Notes: generated from the letters alone by a model not told the origin. Shown: positions 44,294 to 52,820, numbered from the stretch's first letter. The stretch is DNA of 64,000 nucleotides from Streptomyces sp. AC512_CC834 (GCF_019049325.1 NZ_JAGMUO010000044.1:1-64000); one strand, 5' to 3'. Program-made: numbers and translations.

Positions 44294-45733
44294 ATGAGCA
44301 CCACAGCACAGATCGGCGTCACAGGTCTCGCGGTCATGGGCCGCAACCTCGCCCGCAACTTCGCCCGCAACGGCTACACGGTCGCGGTGCACAACCGGAC
44401 CGCGTCGCGCACGCACGCGCTGGTGGAGGAGTTCGGTGGCGAGGGCGACTTCGTCGCGACCGAGACCGCCAAGGAGTTCGTGGCGGCGCTGGAGCGGCCG
44501 CGGCGTCTGGTGATCATGGTGAAGGCAGGTGACCCGACCGACGCGGTGATCCGGGAGTTCGCCCCGCTCCTGGAGCCCGGAGACATGATCATCGACGGGG
44601 GCAACGCGCACTTCGCGGACACCCGGCGCCGGGAGCGCGAACTGCGCGAGCAAGGCATTCACTTCGTGGGCACCGGCATCTCGGGCGGCGAGGAGGGCGC
44701 GCTGAACGGCCCGAGCATCATGCCGGGCGGCTCGAAGGAGTCGTACGAGTCGCTCGGCCCGATGCTGGAGAAGATCTCGGCGAAGGCGGCGGACGAGGCG
44801 CCCTGTGTGACGCACGTGGGTCCCGACGGCGCCGGGCACTTCGTGAAGATGGTGCACAACGGCATCGAGTACGCCGACATGCAGCTGATCGGCGAGGCCT
44901 ACCAGCTACTGCGTGATGTCGCCGGGTACTCCCCCGCGCAGATCGCCGAGATCTTCCGCACCTGGAACACCGGCCGCCTGGACTCGTACCTGATCGAGAT
45001 CACCGCGGAGGTGCTCTCGCACGTGGACGCGGCGACGGGCAAGCCGTTCGTGGACGTGGTGGTCGACCAGGCGGAGCAGAAGGGCACCGGCCGCTGGACG
45101 GTGCAGATGGCGCTGGACCTGGGCGTGCCGGTGTCCGGGATCGCGGAGGCGGTCTTCGCCCGCTCCCTGTCCGGTCACGCGGCGCTGCGCGAGGCCTCGC
45201 GCGGTCTGACGGGCCCGAAGGCGGCGCCGCTCGGCGAGTCGGAGGCGGCCGCCTTCGCCGACCGCGTCGAGCAGGCGCTGTACGCGTCGAAGATCGTGTC
45301 GTACACGCAGGGCTTCCACGAGGTCGCGGCGGGCAGTGAGGAGTACGGCTGGGACATCGACCTGGGCGCGGTCTCCGCGATCTGGCGCGGCGGCTGCATC
45401 ATCCGCGCGGCCTTCCTGGACCGCATCCGCGCCGCGTACGACGCCCGGCCCGATCTGCCGAGCCTGCTCTCGGACGAGACGTTCGCCCAGGAGATCGCCA
45501 CCGCGCAGGACGACTGGCGCGAGGTCCTGGTCGCCGCGACCCGGCAGGGCGTACCGACACCGGGCTTCGCCGCCGCACTCGCCTACTACGACGCCCTGCG
45601 CGCCGAGCGGCTCCCGGCCGCGCTGACGCAGGGCCAGCGGGACTTCTTCGGGGCGCACACGTACCGCAGGACGGACCGGGACGGCGCGTTCCACACGCTG
45701 TGGGGCGGGGACCGGTCGGAGGTCACGGCGTAG
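44294..45733 (+). CDS. gnd: 6-phosphogluconate dehydrogenase, decarboxylating, long NADP form
   Basis: 479 residues, the long form. The NADP fold is seen in IGVTGLAVMGRNLARNFARN and HNRT, with MIIDGGNAHFADT, VGTGISGGEEGALNGPSIMP and the catalytic HFVKMVHNGIEYADMQLIGE (Lys and Glu). The C-terminal half has NTGRLDSYLIEITAEVL and TGRWTVQMALDLGVP. It makes ribulose 5-phosphate, CO2 and NADPH in the pentose phosphate pathway. AGGAG lies nine bases before ATG 44294. It is divergent from the Rpf gene, with about 310 bases between the starts. Confidence 0.95.
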   Translation: MSTTAQIGVTGLAVMGRNLARNFARNGYTVAVHNRTASRTHALVEEFGGEGDFVATETAKEFVAALERPRRLVIMVKAGDPTDAVIREFAPLLEPGDMIIDGGNAHFADTRRRERELREQGIHFVGTGISGGEEGALNGPSIMPGGSKESYESLGPMLEKISAKAADEAPCVTHVGPDGAGHFVKMVHNGIEYADMQLIGEAYQLLRDVAGYSPAQIAEIFRTWNTGRLDSYLIEITAEVLSHVDAATGKPFVDVVVDQAEQKGTGRWTVQMALDLGVPVSGIAEAVFARSLSGHAALREASRGLTGPKAAPLGESEAAAFADRVEQALYASKIVSYTQGFHEVAAGSEEYGWDIDLGAVSAIWRGGCIIRAAFLDRIRAAYDARPDLPSLLSDETFAQEIATAQDDWREVLVAATRQGVPTPGFAAALAYYDALRAERLPAALTQGQRDFFGAHTYRRTDRDGAFHTLWGGDRSEVTA

Positions 45734-45747
45734 TTCTTGGGCAGCGG

Positions 45748-45811
45748 GGAGGGTGAGGGAGGCGATGAGCGGCCGTCTGCAGCACACGCCCACCGCTTCC
45801 CTCTGCCCTCC
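45748..45811. terminator. Imperfect terminator hairpin after gnd
   Basis: GGAGGGTGAGGGAGGCG at 45748-45764 pairs with CGCTTCCCTCTGCCCTCC at 45794-45811, with two mismatches or bulges. It lies between convergent genes. Confidence 0.35.
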
Positions 45812-45836
45812 GTGAAGCCCATCGTCGCCCTGACGT

Positions 45837-46139
45837 TCAGGTGAGCGGTGGCCCCGGCTCCGGGTTGGGTACCGGCTCGGGTCCCGGCGGGATCGGCGAC
45901 GGCGAGGGCCCGGGAGGACCGGGAGGCTCGGGCGTCGGCTGCGGGCCGGGCCCCGGAGGCTGAGGTGTGGGTTCCGGACCCGGCCCCGGGCCGGGGGACG
46001 GCGGTGGAGGGGTCGGTTGCGGGCCGGGGGCCGGGGGCGACACCGGATCCGGGCTCGGCTGTGGGGGCTCCGGGTCCGGACCGGGAGCGGGTCCCGGGGT
46101 GGGCCCGGGTGGGACGGGATCCGGATACGGGTTCGTCAT
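45837..46139 (-). CDS. Small proline/glycine-rich protein
   Basis: 100 residues from ATG 46139, which has GGAGGA nine bases upstream. After MTNPYPDPVPPGP the whole protein is Pro, Gly, Glu, Ser and Thr (PGPGPEPTPQPPGPGPQP type), with no hydrophobic segment. It is probably disordered. Whether it is a true protein is likely but not certain; the start signal argues for it. It is the last gene of the panD run, 75 bases after the racemase-like gene. Confidence 0.55.
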   Translation of the reverse strand: MTNPYPDPVPPGPTPGPAPGPDPEPPQPSPDPVSPPAPGPQPTPPPPSPGPGPGPEPTPQPPGPGPQPTPEPPGPPGPSPSPIPPGPEPVPNPEPGPPLT

Positions 46140-46214
46140 GGCGCTGTCCTCCGGCCAGTCGGTCGACGTCGGCTCTGGACTTGTCCCCCGCCTACCCGAC
46201 GGCCGCCTCCCCAC

Positions 46215-46892
46215 TCACTCCCCCGCATGAACCTCGGGGCCCAGGTGGCCCAGGTGGCCCAGGCGCGCCGCCGACGCGCCGGCGGCCAGTCCGGGCGCGG
46301 GACTGGCCAGCACCGGGACGCGGGCCTTCGTCGACTCCCGGGCCGGCGCCATGGATGCCTGGGCCAGGACGATCACGTCGGCGCCGGTGACGACGTCGGC
46401 CGCCTCGGCGACCCGGCGCAGGTAGCCGTCGGTGTCGCCGGCCTCGAACCGCCGCCAGGCGCCGTCCACCAGCCGCGTCCGCACCTCCACGGGGCGGCCC
46501 GCGCGACGGGCCTCCTCCTCGATCAGTGCCACCGTCGGAGCGAGCGTGCTCTCCAGAGCGGCGAGGACGAGGACGCGAGGACCGGCGGCCACGGCGTCGG
46601 CGGCCATCGGCCGGTCGACCCGCAGCACCGGCACACCGGCCCCGGCGGCGGCAGCCTCCGCGACACCGCCGATGGTCGAGCAGGTGCACAGCACGGCCCG
46701 CGACCCCTCGGCGACCGCCTGCCTCAGCACGGCCACGACGGCGTCGGTCACGGCCTCCGGCCCGTCGCGCCGCGCCCGGTCCAGCAACCCGGCGTCGACG
46801 TGATGCCGCAGTTCCAGACCGGGATGCGCGTGGTCACGCAGGGCGTCGAAGACAGGGACATGAACGGGCGAGGTGTGCAGCAACGCCAGCAC
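46215..46892 (-). CDS. Asp/Glu/hydantoin racemase family protein
   Basis: 225 residues. LCTCSTIGGVAEAAA holds the first catalytic cysteine of the racemase fold, and VPVLRVDRPMAADAV follows as usual. At the second site IVLAQASMAPA has Ala where a two-Cys racemase has Cys, a form seen in several uncharacterised family members. True racemase activity is therefore doubtful. GTG 46892 has GGAG six bases upstream; longer frames run into the gene before. It lies 20 bases after the GNAT-like gene in the panD run. Confidence 0.75.
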   Translation of the reverse strand: MLALLHTSPVHVPVFDALRDHAHPGLELRHHVDAGLLDRARRDGPEAVTDAVVAVLRQAVAEGSRAVLCTCSTIGGVAEAAAAGAGVPVLRVDRPMAADAVAAGPRVLVLAALESTLAPTVALIEEEARRAGRPVEVRTRLVDGAWRRFEAGDTDGYLRRVAEAADVVTGADVIVLAQASMAPARESTKARVPVLASPAPGLAAGASAARLGHLGHLGPEVHAGE

Positions 46893-46912
46893 AGGAGCTC
46901 CGAGCCCCCGGC

Positions 46913-47257
46913 TCAGAACCGCTCGGGATGCGCGACGAGCCATTCCTTCGCCGCGCGCAGCAGCTCCGGGTCGGCCCCGGGTGCCTCGTCCCGGTGACGC
47001 TCGGCCCACTTCACGACGTACGGGCACAGCGGGGCGACCGTGACACCCTCCCGCCGCGCGAGGGCGTACAGCTCCCGGGCCAGGGCACCCGCGATGCCCT
47101 GGCCCTCGTGGGCCGGCTCGACGATCGTGTGGACGGGGACGAGGGCGCGCTCGGGAGCGTCGAGCACGAAGTACTCGATACGGCCGACGACCTCTCCGGC
47201 CGCCACCGCCTCCAGCCGCCCGGCCGCCCGGTCGTCACGGATCTCGATATCACTCAC
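46913..47257 (-). CDS. Small GNAT-fold acetyltransferase, YjdJ-like
   Basis: 114 residues. VSDIEIRDDRAAGRLEAVAA then VGRIEYFVLDAPERALVPVH, TIVEPAHEGQGIAGALAREL and VAPLCPYVVKWAERH match the short single-domain GNAT family (YjdJ/YidJ type). The acetyl-CoA loop is EGQGIAG. GTG 47257 is chosen because GAGGAG lies seven bases before it; the GTG at 47263 is too close. The substrate is unknown. It starts 49 bases after panD. Confidence 0.85.
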   Translation of the reverse strand: MSDIEIRDDRAAGRLEAVAAGEVVGRIEYFVLDAPERALVPVHTIVEPAHEGQGIAGALARELYALARREGVTVAPLCPYVVKWAERHRDEAPGADPELLRAAKEWLVAHPERF

Positions 47258-47306
47258 GGCCACGCTCCTCGTCCCCGAAGCTCAGCAGAATCAGCAGGTC
47301 AGTACG

Positions 47307-47726
47307 TCAGACCGACACGGCCTGAGGGCTGCGTTCCTGGTCCGAGCCCGGTACCGGCGCGGACGCGTCCGCGCCCAGGGCGACGATACGGTTGTCGCCG
47401 TCCGCGTGCACGACCCGGGGCTTCAGCGCCCGCGCCTCGGCATCGGTGACCTGGGCGTAGCTGATGAGGATCACCAGATCCCCGGGGTGGACGAGGTGAG
47501 CCGCGGCCCCGTTGATCCCGATCACCCCGGACCCCCGCTCGCCCTCGATGACGTACGTCTCCAGCCGGGCCCCGTTGGTGATGTCCACGATGTGCACCAG
47601 CTCACCGGGCAGCAGATCGGCCGCGTCCAGCAGATCGGCGTCGATGGTCACCGAGCCGACGTAGTGCAGGTCGGCCTGGGTGACGGTGGCGCGGTGGATC
47701 TTGGACTTGAACATGGTGCGCAGCAT
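47307..47726 (-). CDS. panD: Aspartate 1-decarboxylase
   Basis: 139 residues. MLRTMFKSKIHRATVTQADL and LHYVGSVTIDADLLDAADLL are diagnostic; the chain cuts itself between Gly24 and Ser25 to make the pyruvoyl group. It forms beta-alanine for pantothenate and coenzyme A. The C-terminus (after about 118) is a variable tail. A promoter-like pair lies at 47784-47812. It heads a minus-strand run of four genes. Confidence 0.95.
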   Translation of the reverse strand: MLRTMFKSKIHRATVTQADLHYVGSVTIDADLLDAADLLPGELVHIVDITNGARLETYVIEGERGSGVIGINGAAAHLVHPGDLVILISYAQVTDAEARALKPRVVHADGDNRIVALGADASAPVPGSDQERSPQAVSV

Positions 47727-47783
47727 GTTGGACTCCTGGAAGACGGCTCCCTGCCTGCTTTCTGCAGGTCAAGGGCGTCCTTC

Positions 47784-47812
47784 ACTTTACACCGGCACGC
47801 GTCGGACTCGAA
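47784..47812 (-). promoter_or_regulatory. Candidate panD promoter
   Basis: On the minus strand TTCGAG (47807-47812), 17 bases, then TAAAGT (47784-47789) with an upstream TG extension. It lies 58 bases before the panD start. Confidence 0.55.
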
Positions 47813-47953
47813 GGTCGTGAGAAAATCTCCGCGACCGCAACCCCGACGGTTGCGACGCCCTCTCCCTGTACGCGGGCCCGTACCCAGGCCGGCAGTGCCG
47901 CCGCGTCCCGTGAACGCCGACGACAACCAGACGCTCGTGGAGCGGAGTGACCT

Positions 47954-48316
47954 TCACGCGGCGGTCGTGTCGGCCGCAGCGGTGCGGAGCAGCTCGGGAA
48001 AGGCGTCCTCCCAGACCTCGCGGACGTAGGGACTGATCAAGCGCCGCAGCACGGGCCACTGCTCGGTGAGCAGCCGGTGGTGCAGGAGGGCCACCAGGTC
48101 CTCACTCGGTCCTTCGGCGAGGACGGTCCGGTAGAGCGTCATGCGGGACTTCGGACGGTCCAGACCGTAGCTCGTCCGCCCGGACCAGACGATATGGAGG
48201 GGCAGGTCCACGTTGCCCTCGACGGGGCCGGCCAGCTCCTGCAAGCTCTTGGGCAGTCGGCTGCGGTAGCGGTCCCGCAGCACCTCGGCGCGGGGAGCGG
48301 TGATCGTCGTGTCCAT
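47954..48316 (-). CDS. Streptomyces conserved protein of unknown function
   Basis: 120 residues from ATG 48316. HIVWSGRTSYGLDRPKSRMT, LYRTVLAEGPSEDLVALLHH and RLLTEQWPVLRRLISPYVRE are characteristic of a small family common in streptomycetes and often labelled 'transcriptional regulator', though I see no helix-turn-helix. It is soluble, with no signal. It is divergent from the GmrSD-type gene and ends 227 bases before the panD start. It marks the left edge of the defence-like island. Confidence 0.75.
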   Translation of the reverse strand: MDTTITAPRAEVLRDRYRSRLPKSLQELAGPVEGNVDLPLHIVWSGRTSYGLDRPKSRMTLYRTVLAEGPSEDLVALLHHRLLTEQWPVLRRLISPYVREVWEDAFPELLRTAAADTTAA

Positions 48317-48426
48317 GCATCCAGTGTCGCTGCTGAGAGTCGGCGGCATGGCGGATACGGGGCTCCCCTGTTGTACGTACGGGTTGGGCGCCGCCCGCCC
48401 GTTCCTCGGACATCTCGCCCAGTGGG

Positions 48427-48459
48427 CGATTACGAGGTCGGCCGAGCCTGATGTAATCG
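48427..48459. promoter_or_regulatory. Nested palindrome upstream of the GmrSD-type gene
   Basis: CGATTAC (48427-48433) and GTAATCG (48453-48459) are perfect inverted arms around a 19-base spacer that itself holds the palindrome TCGGCCGA (48438-48445). TGTAAT (48452-48457) could be the -10, 33 bases before the start. An operator overlapping the promoter is plausible. Confidence 0.5.
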
Positions 48460-48490
48460 GCGGCGGACGACCGAGGACCAAGGGGGCCAT

Positions 48491-51076
48491 ATGCAGGCCA
48501 AGGAAACGTTGTTCGCCGATCTCGTGCAGGGCAGGGCCCAGCAGTTCCAGGTGCCGCTCTATCAACGGACGTACTCCTGGACCGAGAAGCACCTCAAACA
48601 GCTGTGGAACGACATCCTGGAACAGGCCGAGCTGCTCGAGTCCGAAGAGGAGAAGGCCAGCACGCACTTCCTCGGTTCGGTCGTGCTCGCGCCGTCACCG
48701 CAGAACGAGGCGACATTCCCCCGCTGGCTCGTCGTCGACGGCCAGCAGCGGCTGACCACGCTGTCCCTGGCCCTGGCTGCCCTCCGCGACCACGTCGCGG
48801 ACACCGAGCCGGACGAGGCCGAGCGCATCAACGAGGAATACCTGATCAACAAGCGGAAGAGCGGTCACGACCACCTCCGTCTACTGCCGACGCAGGCTGA
48901 CCGGCCGCAGTTCGCCGCGCACATCCGCGGTCCCCTCACCGAGCAGGCCGCCGGCAGCGGTGTCGCCACGGCCTACGCCTTCTTCCGCAAGAAGCTCGTC
49001 GAGGCGGACGACCCGGCAGCTCCGCAGGACGTGTTCCGCATCGAGCAGGCGATCACCTCGCGGCTCACGCTGGTGGCGGTGACCGCCGAACCCGGCGACA
49101 ACGTGCATCGCATCTTCGAGTCACTCAACAACACCGGCCTCAAGCTGAGCCAGGCCGACCTGCTGCGCAACTACCTTTTCATGCGGCTGACAACGCGCGG
49201 CGAGCACGTCTACGAGACCTACTGGTTGCCCCTGCAGAACAGTCTGAGCAACGACGAGCTGGAACAGCTCATGTGGCTGCAACTCGTGCTGGACGGAGAC
49301 GACCGGGTCCGCCGTCAGGACCTGTACGCCGCCCAGCAGAAGCGCTTCGAGAGCCCGAGGAAGGGCGAGGCGGAGATCGAGGCGTACATCAGGGAACTCC
49401 ACCGTCACAGCGCCCTCTTCCGCCGGCTGCTGCACCCCGACGAGGAACCCGATTCCGAGGTCCGGGCCGCGCTCCACCGCCTTGACGCATGGCAGGCGGC
49501 CGTCACCTACCCCGCCTTGATGCTGCTGCTCGACCGGCGCGAGCGCGGGGAATTGGACTCCTCCGAGACCGCTCGCGCCATGGCGTACATCGAGAGCTTC
49601 CTCGTCCGCCGGATGATCTGCCGGGTCCCGACCAACAACCTCAACCGGATCTTCCAGGCCGTGCCCGGTCAGCTTCCGCTCGACGTGCCTGTCACCGAGG
49701 GGCTGCACCAGCTCCTCTCCTCCGAGAACCGCTTCTGGCCCGACGACGCCGAACTGCGCGACAAGGTCCGGAAGGCGCCGTTCTACCAATACGGCCGGTG
49801 GCAGCAGCGCAAACTGGTGCTGCAACGGCTGGAGGAGAGTTACGGGCATCCCGAACCGGTCGACTTCGCCGCCGCGCAGCTCACCGTGGAGCACGTCATG
49901 CCGCAGTCGCCCGGCGACGAGTGGCTGCGCGTGCTGGGCGAGGAGGCGTCCGACGACGAGACCGCGGAGGAACTGCACGCCCGGTTCCAGCACACCCTCG
50001 GCAACCTGACACTCACCGCGGTCAACTCGGAGCTGTCCAATCACCCCTTCGAGCGCAAGCAGGATCTGCTGGGCGGCAGCCATCTGGAGATGAACCGCCG
50101 CATCGCCGCCACCGAGCGCTGGGGCGTGCGCGAGATCCTGGCCCGCGCCGACGAACTCGCCGACCGTGCGGTCGCGTTGTGGCCGGCCCCGCTGCGCGGA
50201 GTCGGCCGTGCGGAACGCAGCCGTGACTGGCAGCTCGCCCACCAGGTCCTCGCCGCGCTCCCCCACGGCACCTGGACCTCGTACGGCGACCTCGCCGCGT
50301 TCCTCGGCTCCGGCGCCCAGGCCGTGGGCAACCACTTGGCCAACACTGCTGGCGTGGCCAACGCGTACCGGGTCCTCACCTCCGAGGGCAAGGTCTCCGA
50401 CGGCTTCCGGTGGGCGGCGCCCCAGGACACCGGAAGTGACGACGTCCGCGTCCGACTGGCCGCTGACGGCGTCCGCTTCACGGCCACCGGGGCCGCCGAC
50501 CCGGCCCAGCGGCTCACCGCCGACGACCTCGCCGCGCTGCTCGCCGGCACGGACGACGACCGGGCTGACGATGAGGACACCGCTCAGGACGGAACCGCGG
50601 AAGCACCGGGCGAGGAGACCCGCGCCGAACGCTTCTTCCGCCAGCTCGCCGCGGACGACTCGCCCGAGACGGTCGAAGCGGTCCGCGCGCTCCTCGCCCA
50701 CTGGGAGGGGCTGGGCGGCTGGATCGGGAACGGCGCGGGACATGTCACCACGAGCGCGTACCTCATGCTCGGCGAGGTCGGCGGGCCCGGTCGCGGCATC
50801 TGGCCGATGACGCTCTACCCCGGCGCGGGACGCGGCAGCACCGCGGAGGTGGTGTTCCAGTACCTCGCCGCGCGGGAGCCGTTCACCGACCGCGCGCTGC
50901 GCGCCGAACTCCTCACCCGCCTCAATGCTCTGGACGGCGTCGACATCCCGGAGGGCAAGCTGGAGTTGCGCCCCAACATCCGGCTGTCCCTGCTGGAGAA
51001 GGACCGCAACCGGGAGCTCCTCACCGAGACGCTGACGTGGTTCCGGGACCGCTGGGAGGGCCGGGGCACGTCCTGA
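48491..51076 (+). CDS. GmrSD-type DUF262/DUF1524 endonuclease fused to an alkyltransferase-like domain
   Basis: 861 residues. The DUF262 (GmrS-like) part has VPLYQRTYSWTEKHLKQLWN (21-40), VVDGQQRLTT (81-90) and RIFESLNNTGLKLSQADLLR (207-226), the nucleotide-binding motifs. A DUF1524 (GmrD-like) HNH nuclease follows: LTVEHVMPQS (465-473) and HTLGNLTLTAVNSELSN (501-517). Residues 578-642 then look like the DNA-binding domain of O6-alkylguanine transferase (LPHGTWTSYGDLAAFLGSGA, AVGNHLA), with PCHRV replaced by NAYRV, as in catalytically dead ATL proteins. An unassigned domain ends the chain. GmrSD enzymes cut modified phage DNA; the extra domain may help recognise modified bases. AGGGGG lies upstream of the ATG. 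Confidence 0.88.
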   Translation: MQAKETLFADLVQGRAQQFQVPLYQRTYSWTEKHLKQLWNDILEQAELLESEEEKASTHFLGSVVLAPSPQNEATFPRWLVVDGQQRLTTLSLALAALRDHVADTEPDEAERINEEYLINKRKSGHDHLRLLPTQADRPQFAAHIRGPLTEQAAGSGVATAYAFFRKKLVEADDPAAPQDVFRIEQAITSRLTLVAVTAEPGDNVHRIFESLNNTGLKLSQADLLRNYLFMRLTTRGEHVYETYWLPLQNSLSNDELEQLMWLQLVLDGDDRVRRQDLYAAQQKRFESPRKGEAEIEAYIRELHRHSALFRRLLHPDEEPDSEVRAALHRLDAWQAAVTYPALMLLLDRRERGELDSSETARAMAYIESFLVRRMICRVPTNNLNRIFQAVPGQLPLDVPVTEGLHQLLSSENRFWPDDAELRDKVRKAPFYQYGRWQQRKLVLQRLEESYGHPEPVDFAAAQLTVEHVMPQSPGDEWLRVLGEEASDDETAEELHARFQHTLGNLTLTAVNSELSNHPFERKQDLLGGSHLEMNRRIAATERWGVREILARADELADRAVALWPAPLRGVGRAERSRDWQLAHQVLAALPHGTWTSYGDLAAFLGSGAQAVGNHLANTAGVANAYRVLTSEGKVSDGFRWAAPQDTGSDDVRVRLAADGVRFTATGAADPAQRLTADDLAALLAGTDDDRADDEDTAQDGTAEAPGEETRAERFFRQLAADDSPETVEAVRALLAHWEGLGGWIGNGAGHVTTSAYLMLGEVGGPGRGIWPMTLYPGAGRGSTAEVVFQYLAAREPFTDRALRAELLTRLNALDGVDIPEGKLELRPNIRLSLLEKDRNRELLTETLTWFRDRWEGRGTS

Positions 51077-51542
51077 CGGATGTCCGCCGGGCGCACTCCG
51101 CCCACACCGTCTTGCCGCCCGGCGGGTACGCCTCGCAGCCCCAGGCATCCGCGAGCGAGGCGACGAGGAGCAGGCCCCGCCCGGACTCGCCGTCGGCGTC
51201 GGCCTCGACGTCCAGGGGCGGCACGGGCAGACGTTCGCCCCGCGCGTCGGTGACCTCGATCCGCAGGGTCGTGGGTGTCAGGGTCAGGGCGAGGCGTGCG
51301 TTCCTGCCCTGCACCCGGCCGTGCAGGGCGGCGTTCGCGGTCAGCTCCGCGATGAGGAGGGAGGCTGTGGCCATGCCGTCGTCGGTGGGCACCGGCTCCC
51401 GCTGTCCTCGGTGTGTGGCGAGCCAGCGTTCGGCGGCGTGGCGTGCGGTATGCGCGCCCCGCGCGGTGGTGGGGAACATGGTGCGGAAGTGGTCTGTGCC
51501 GACGGTCGGTTCACCTGGAGCGGTGACAGTTTCCTGATTCAC
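51021..51542 (-). CDS. Anti-sigma-type ATP-binding (HATPase) protein
   Basis: 173 residues. The HATPase N-box is LLIAELTANAALHGRV, and ESGRGLLLVASLADAWG carries the glycine box, as in RsbW/SpoIIAB-like single-domain kinases of streptomycetes. Together with the divergent XRE and DUF397 genes it forms the usual WhiJ-like trio. Its stop lies 56 bases inside the end of the GmrSD-type gene on the other strand. The GTG start at 51542 lacks a good ribosome binding site and may be leaderless. Confidence 0.82.
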   Translation of the reverse strand: MNQETVTAPGEPTVGTDHFRTMFPTTARGAHTARHAAERWLATHRGQREPVPTDDGMATASLLIAELTANAALHGRVQGRNARLALTLTPTTLRIEVTDARGERLPVPPLDVEADADGESGRGLLLVASLADAWGCEAYPPGGKTVWAECARRTSVRTCPGPPSGPGTTSASR

Positions 51543-51704
51543 ATCACCGAGGGTGACCGAGTGGTCCTACCGTGTGGAGCATTCCGGGCGGTACGCAGGG
51601 TGACTGTCCCGGTGCGGACGGTGCGAAGTACGGGCGTACGGCCATGACCTGACCGTGCTGTCGCCGGTTCGTCCTCAGCACAAGGAACAGGGTGGTGGTG
51701 CGGC

Positions 51705-52574
51705 ATGACGGCGCAGGCGGGTGCGGGGGTTCCCACGGGCGGTGAGACGGACGGCACGGACGAGGTCGCGGACCTGTTCCGGGCCCTCGGCCGCCAGATC
51801 AAGGTCGCGCGTGAACGGGCCGGGCTGAGTCAGAAGGAGCTGGGCGACCGGCTCGGGTACGGGGAGGAGACGATCTCCTCGGTCGAGCGGGCACGGCGGA
51901 CGCCTCAGCCCGAACTGCTGGTCGCCGTGGACACGTTGCTGGAGTGCGGGGGCCTGCTGGCTTCTGCGGCGGAGGACGTGGAACGGGCGAAGACTCGGCG
52001 GAGGGTGCGGCATCCGGAGTGGTTCCGTGACTATGCGCGGTTGGAGGCGGAGGCGGAGGAGATCTGCTTCTACAGCACCTTGACGATGCCAGGCCTCCTG
52101 CAAACAGAGGGGTACGCCAGGACGATCTTCACGGCACGACGTCCGTTCCTGGACGAAGAGACGATTGAGCAGCGGGTGGCCGCGCGACTCGACCGTCAGC
52201 AGATCCTGACGTGCTGGCCTCCGCCGATGGTCACAGCGGTGATCGAAGAATCGGTGCTGCGCCGGGAGATCGGCGGCCAGACGGTACAGCAGGAACAACT
52301 GACGCAGCTTTTGGAGTTGGGGAAGCTGCGAAATGTGGAGATTCAGGTGCTTCCACTGGATTGCCAAGGGCACGCAGGCATGGAAGGGCCGTTCATCCTC
52401 CTCACGCCGAAGGGCAAACCACAGGTCGGATATGGAGAGTTCCAGAGCATCAATCGTCTGATCACAGATCCCCAGGAGGTCCGTATGCTGGCCGCACGCT
52501 ACGGAAGCATCCGAGGACAGGCGCTCAACCCGGCTGAATCCTCAGCCTTGATCGAGAAGCTGCGGGGAGACTGA
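51705..52574 (+). CDS. XRE-family regulator with DUF5753 domain (WhiJ-like)
   Basis: 289 residues. The helix-turn-helix is QIKVARERAGLSQKELGDRL with GYGEETISSVERARRTPQPE. The rest is the DUF5753 domain (EAEAEEICFYSTLTMPGLLQ, TEGYARTIF, LGKLRNVEIQVLPL, GPFILLTP). These proteins pair with DUF397 partners and control development or local genes in streptomycetes; WhiJ of S. coelicolor is the best-known relative. The stop overlaps the DUF397 start by one base (TGATG). It probably acts on its own divergent promoter. Confidence 0.9.
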   Translation: MTAQAGAGVPTGGETDGTDEVADLFRALGRQIKVARERAGLSQKELGDRLGYGEETISSVERARRTPQPELLVAVDTLLECGGLLASAAEDVERAKTRRRVRHPEWFRDYARLEAEAEEICFYSTLTMPGLLQTEGYARTIFTARRPFLDEETIEQRVAARLDRQQILTCWPPPMVTAVIEESVLRREIGGQTVQQEQLTQLLELGKLRNVEIQVLPLDCQGHAGMEGPFILLTPKGKPQVGYGEFQSINRLITDPQEVRMLAARYGSIRGQALNPAESSALIEKLRGD

Positions 52575-52774
52575 TGGACATCCGACAGCCCAACGAGCTC
52601 CACTGGTTCAAGAGCACTTACAGCGGCGGGGACGGCGGCGAATGCGTCGAAATCGCCCCCGACTCGACCGTCATACACGTACGGGACTCCAAGGAACGCG
52701 GTGGGCCTCAGCTCGCGTTCCCGCGGAGCGCATGGTCCGGGTTCCTCGCGGATCTCGGGCGCGGCCGGATCTGA
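52574..52774 (+). CDS. DUF397 partner protein
   Basis: 66 residues. WFKSTYSGGDGGECVEIAPD, VIHVRDSKERGGPQLAFPRS and AWSGFLADLG are the conserved DUF397 blocks. It overlaps the XRE gene by one base, so the two are translated together. DUF397 proteins act as partners or antagonists of their XRE regulator; the mechanism is not settled. A hairpin follows the stop. Confidence 0.92.
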   Translation: MDIRQPNELHWFKSTYSGGDGGECVEIAPDSTVIHVRDSKERGGPQLAFPRSAWSGFLADLGRGRI

Positions 52775-52787
52775 TGCGTGGCGCGGC

Positions 52788-52810
52788 CCCTCCCCAGCCC
52801 CCGGGGAGGG
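52788..52810 (+). terminator. Terminator after the DUF397 gene
   Basis: CCCTCCCC (52788-52795) pairs perfectly with GGGGAGGG (52803-52810) across a 7-base loop, 14 bases after the stop. Confidence 0.6.
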
Positions 52811-52820
52811 TGACCGTGCC

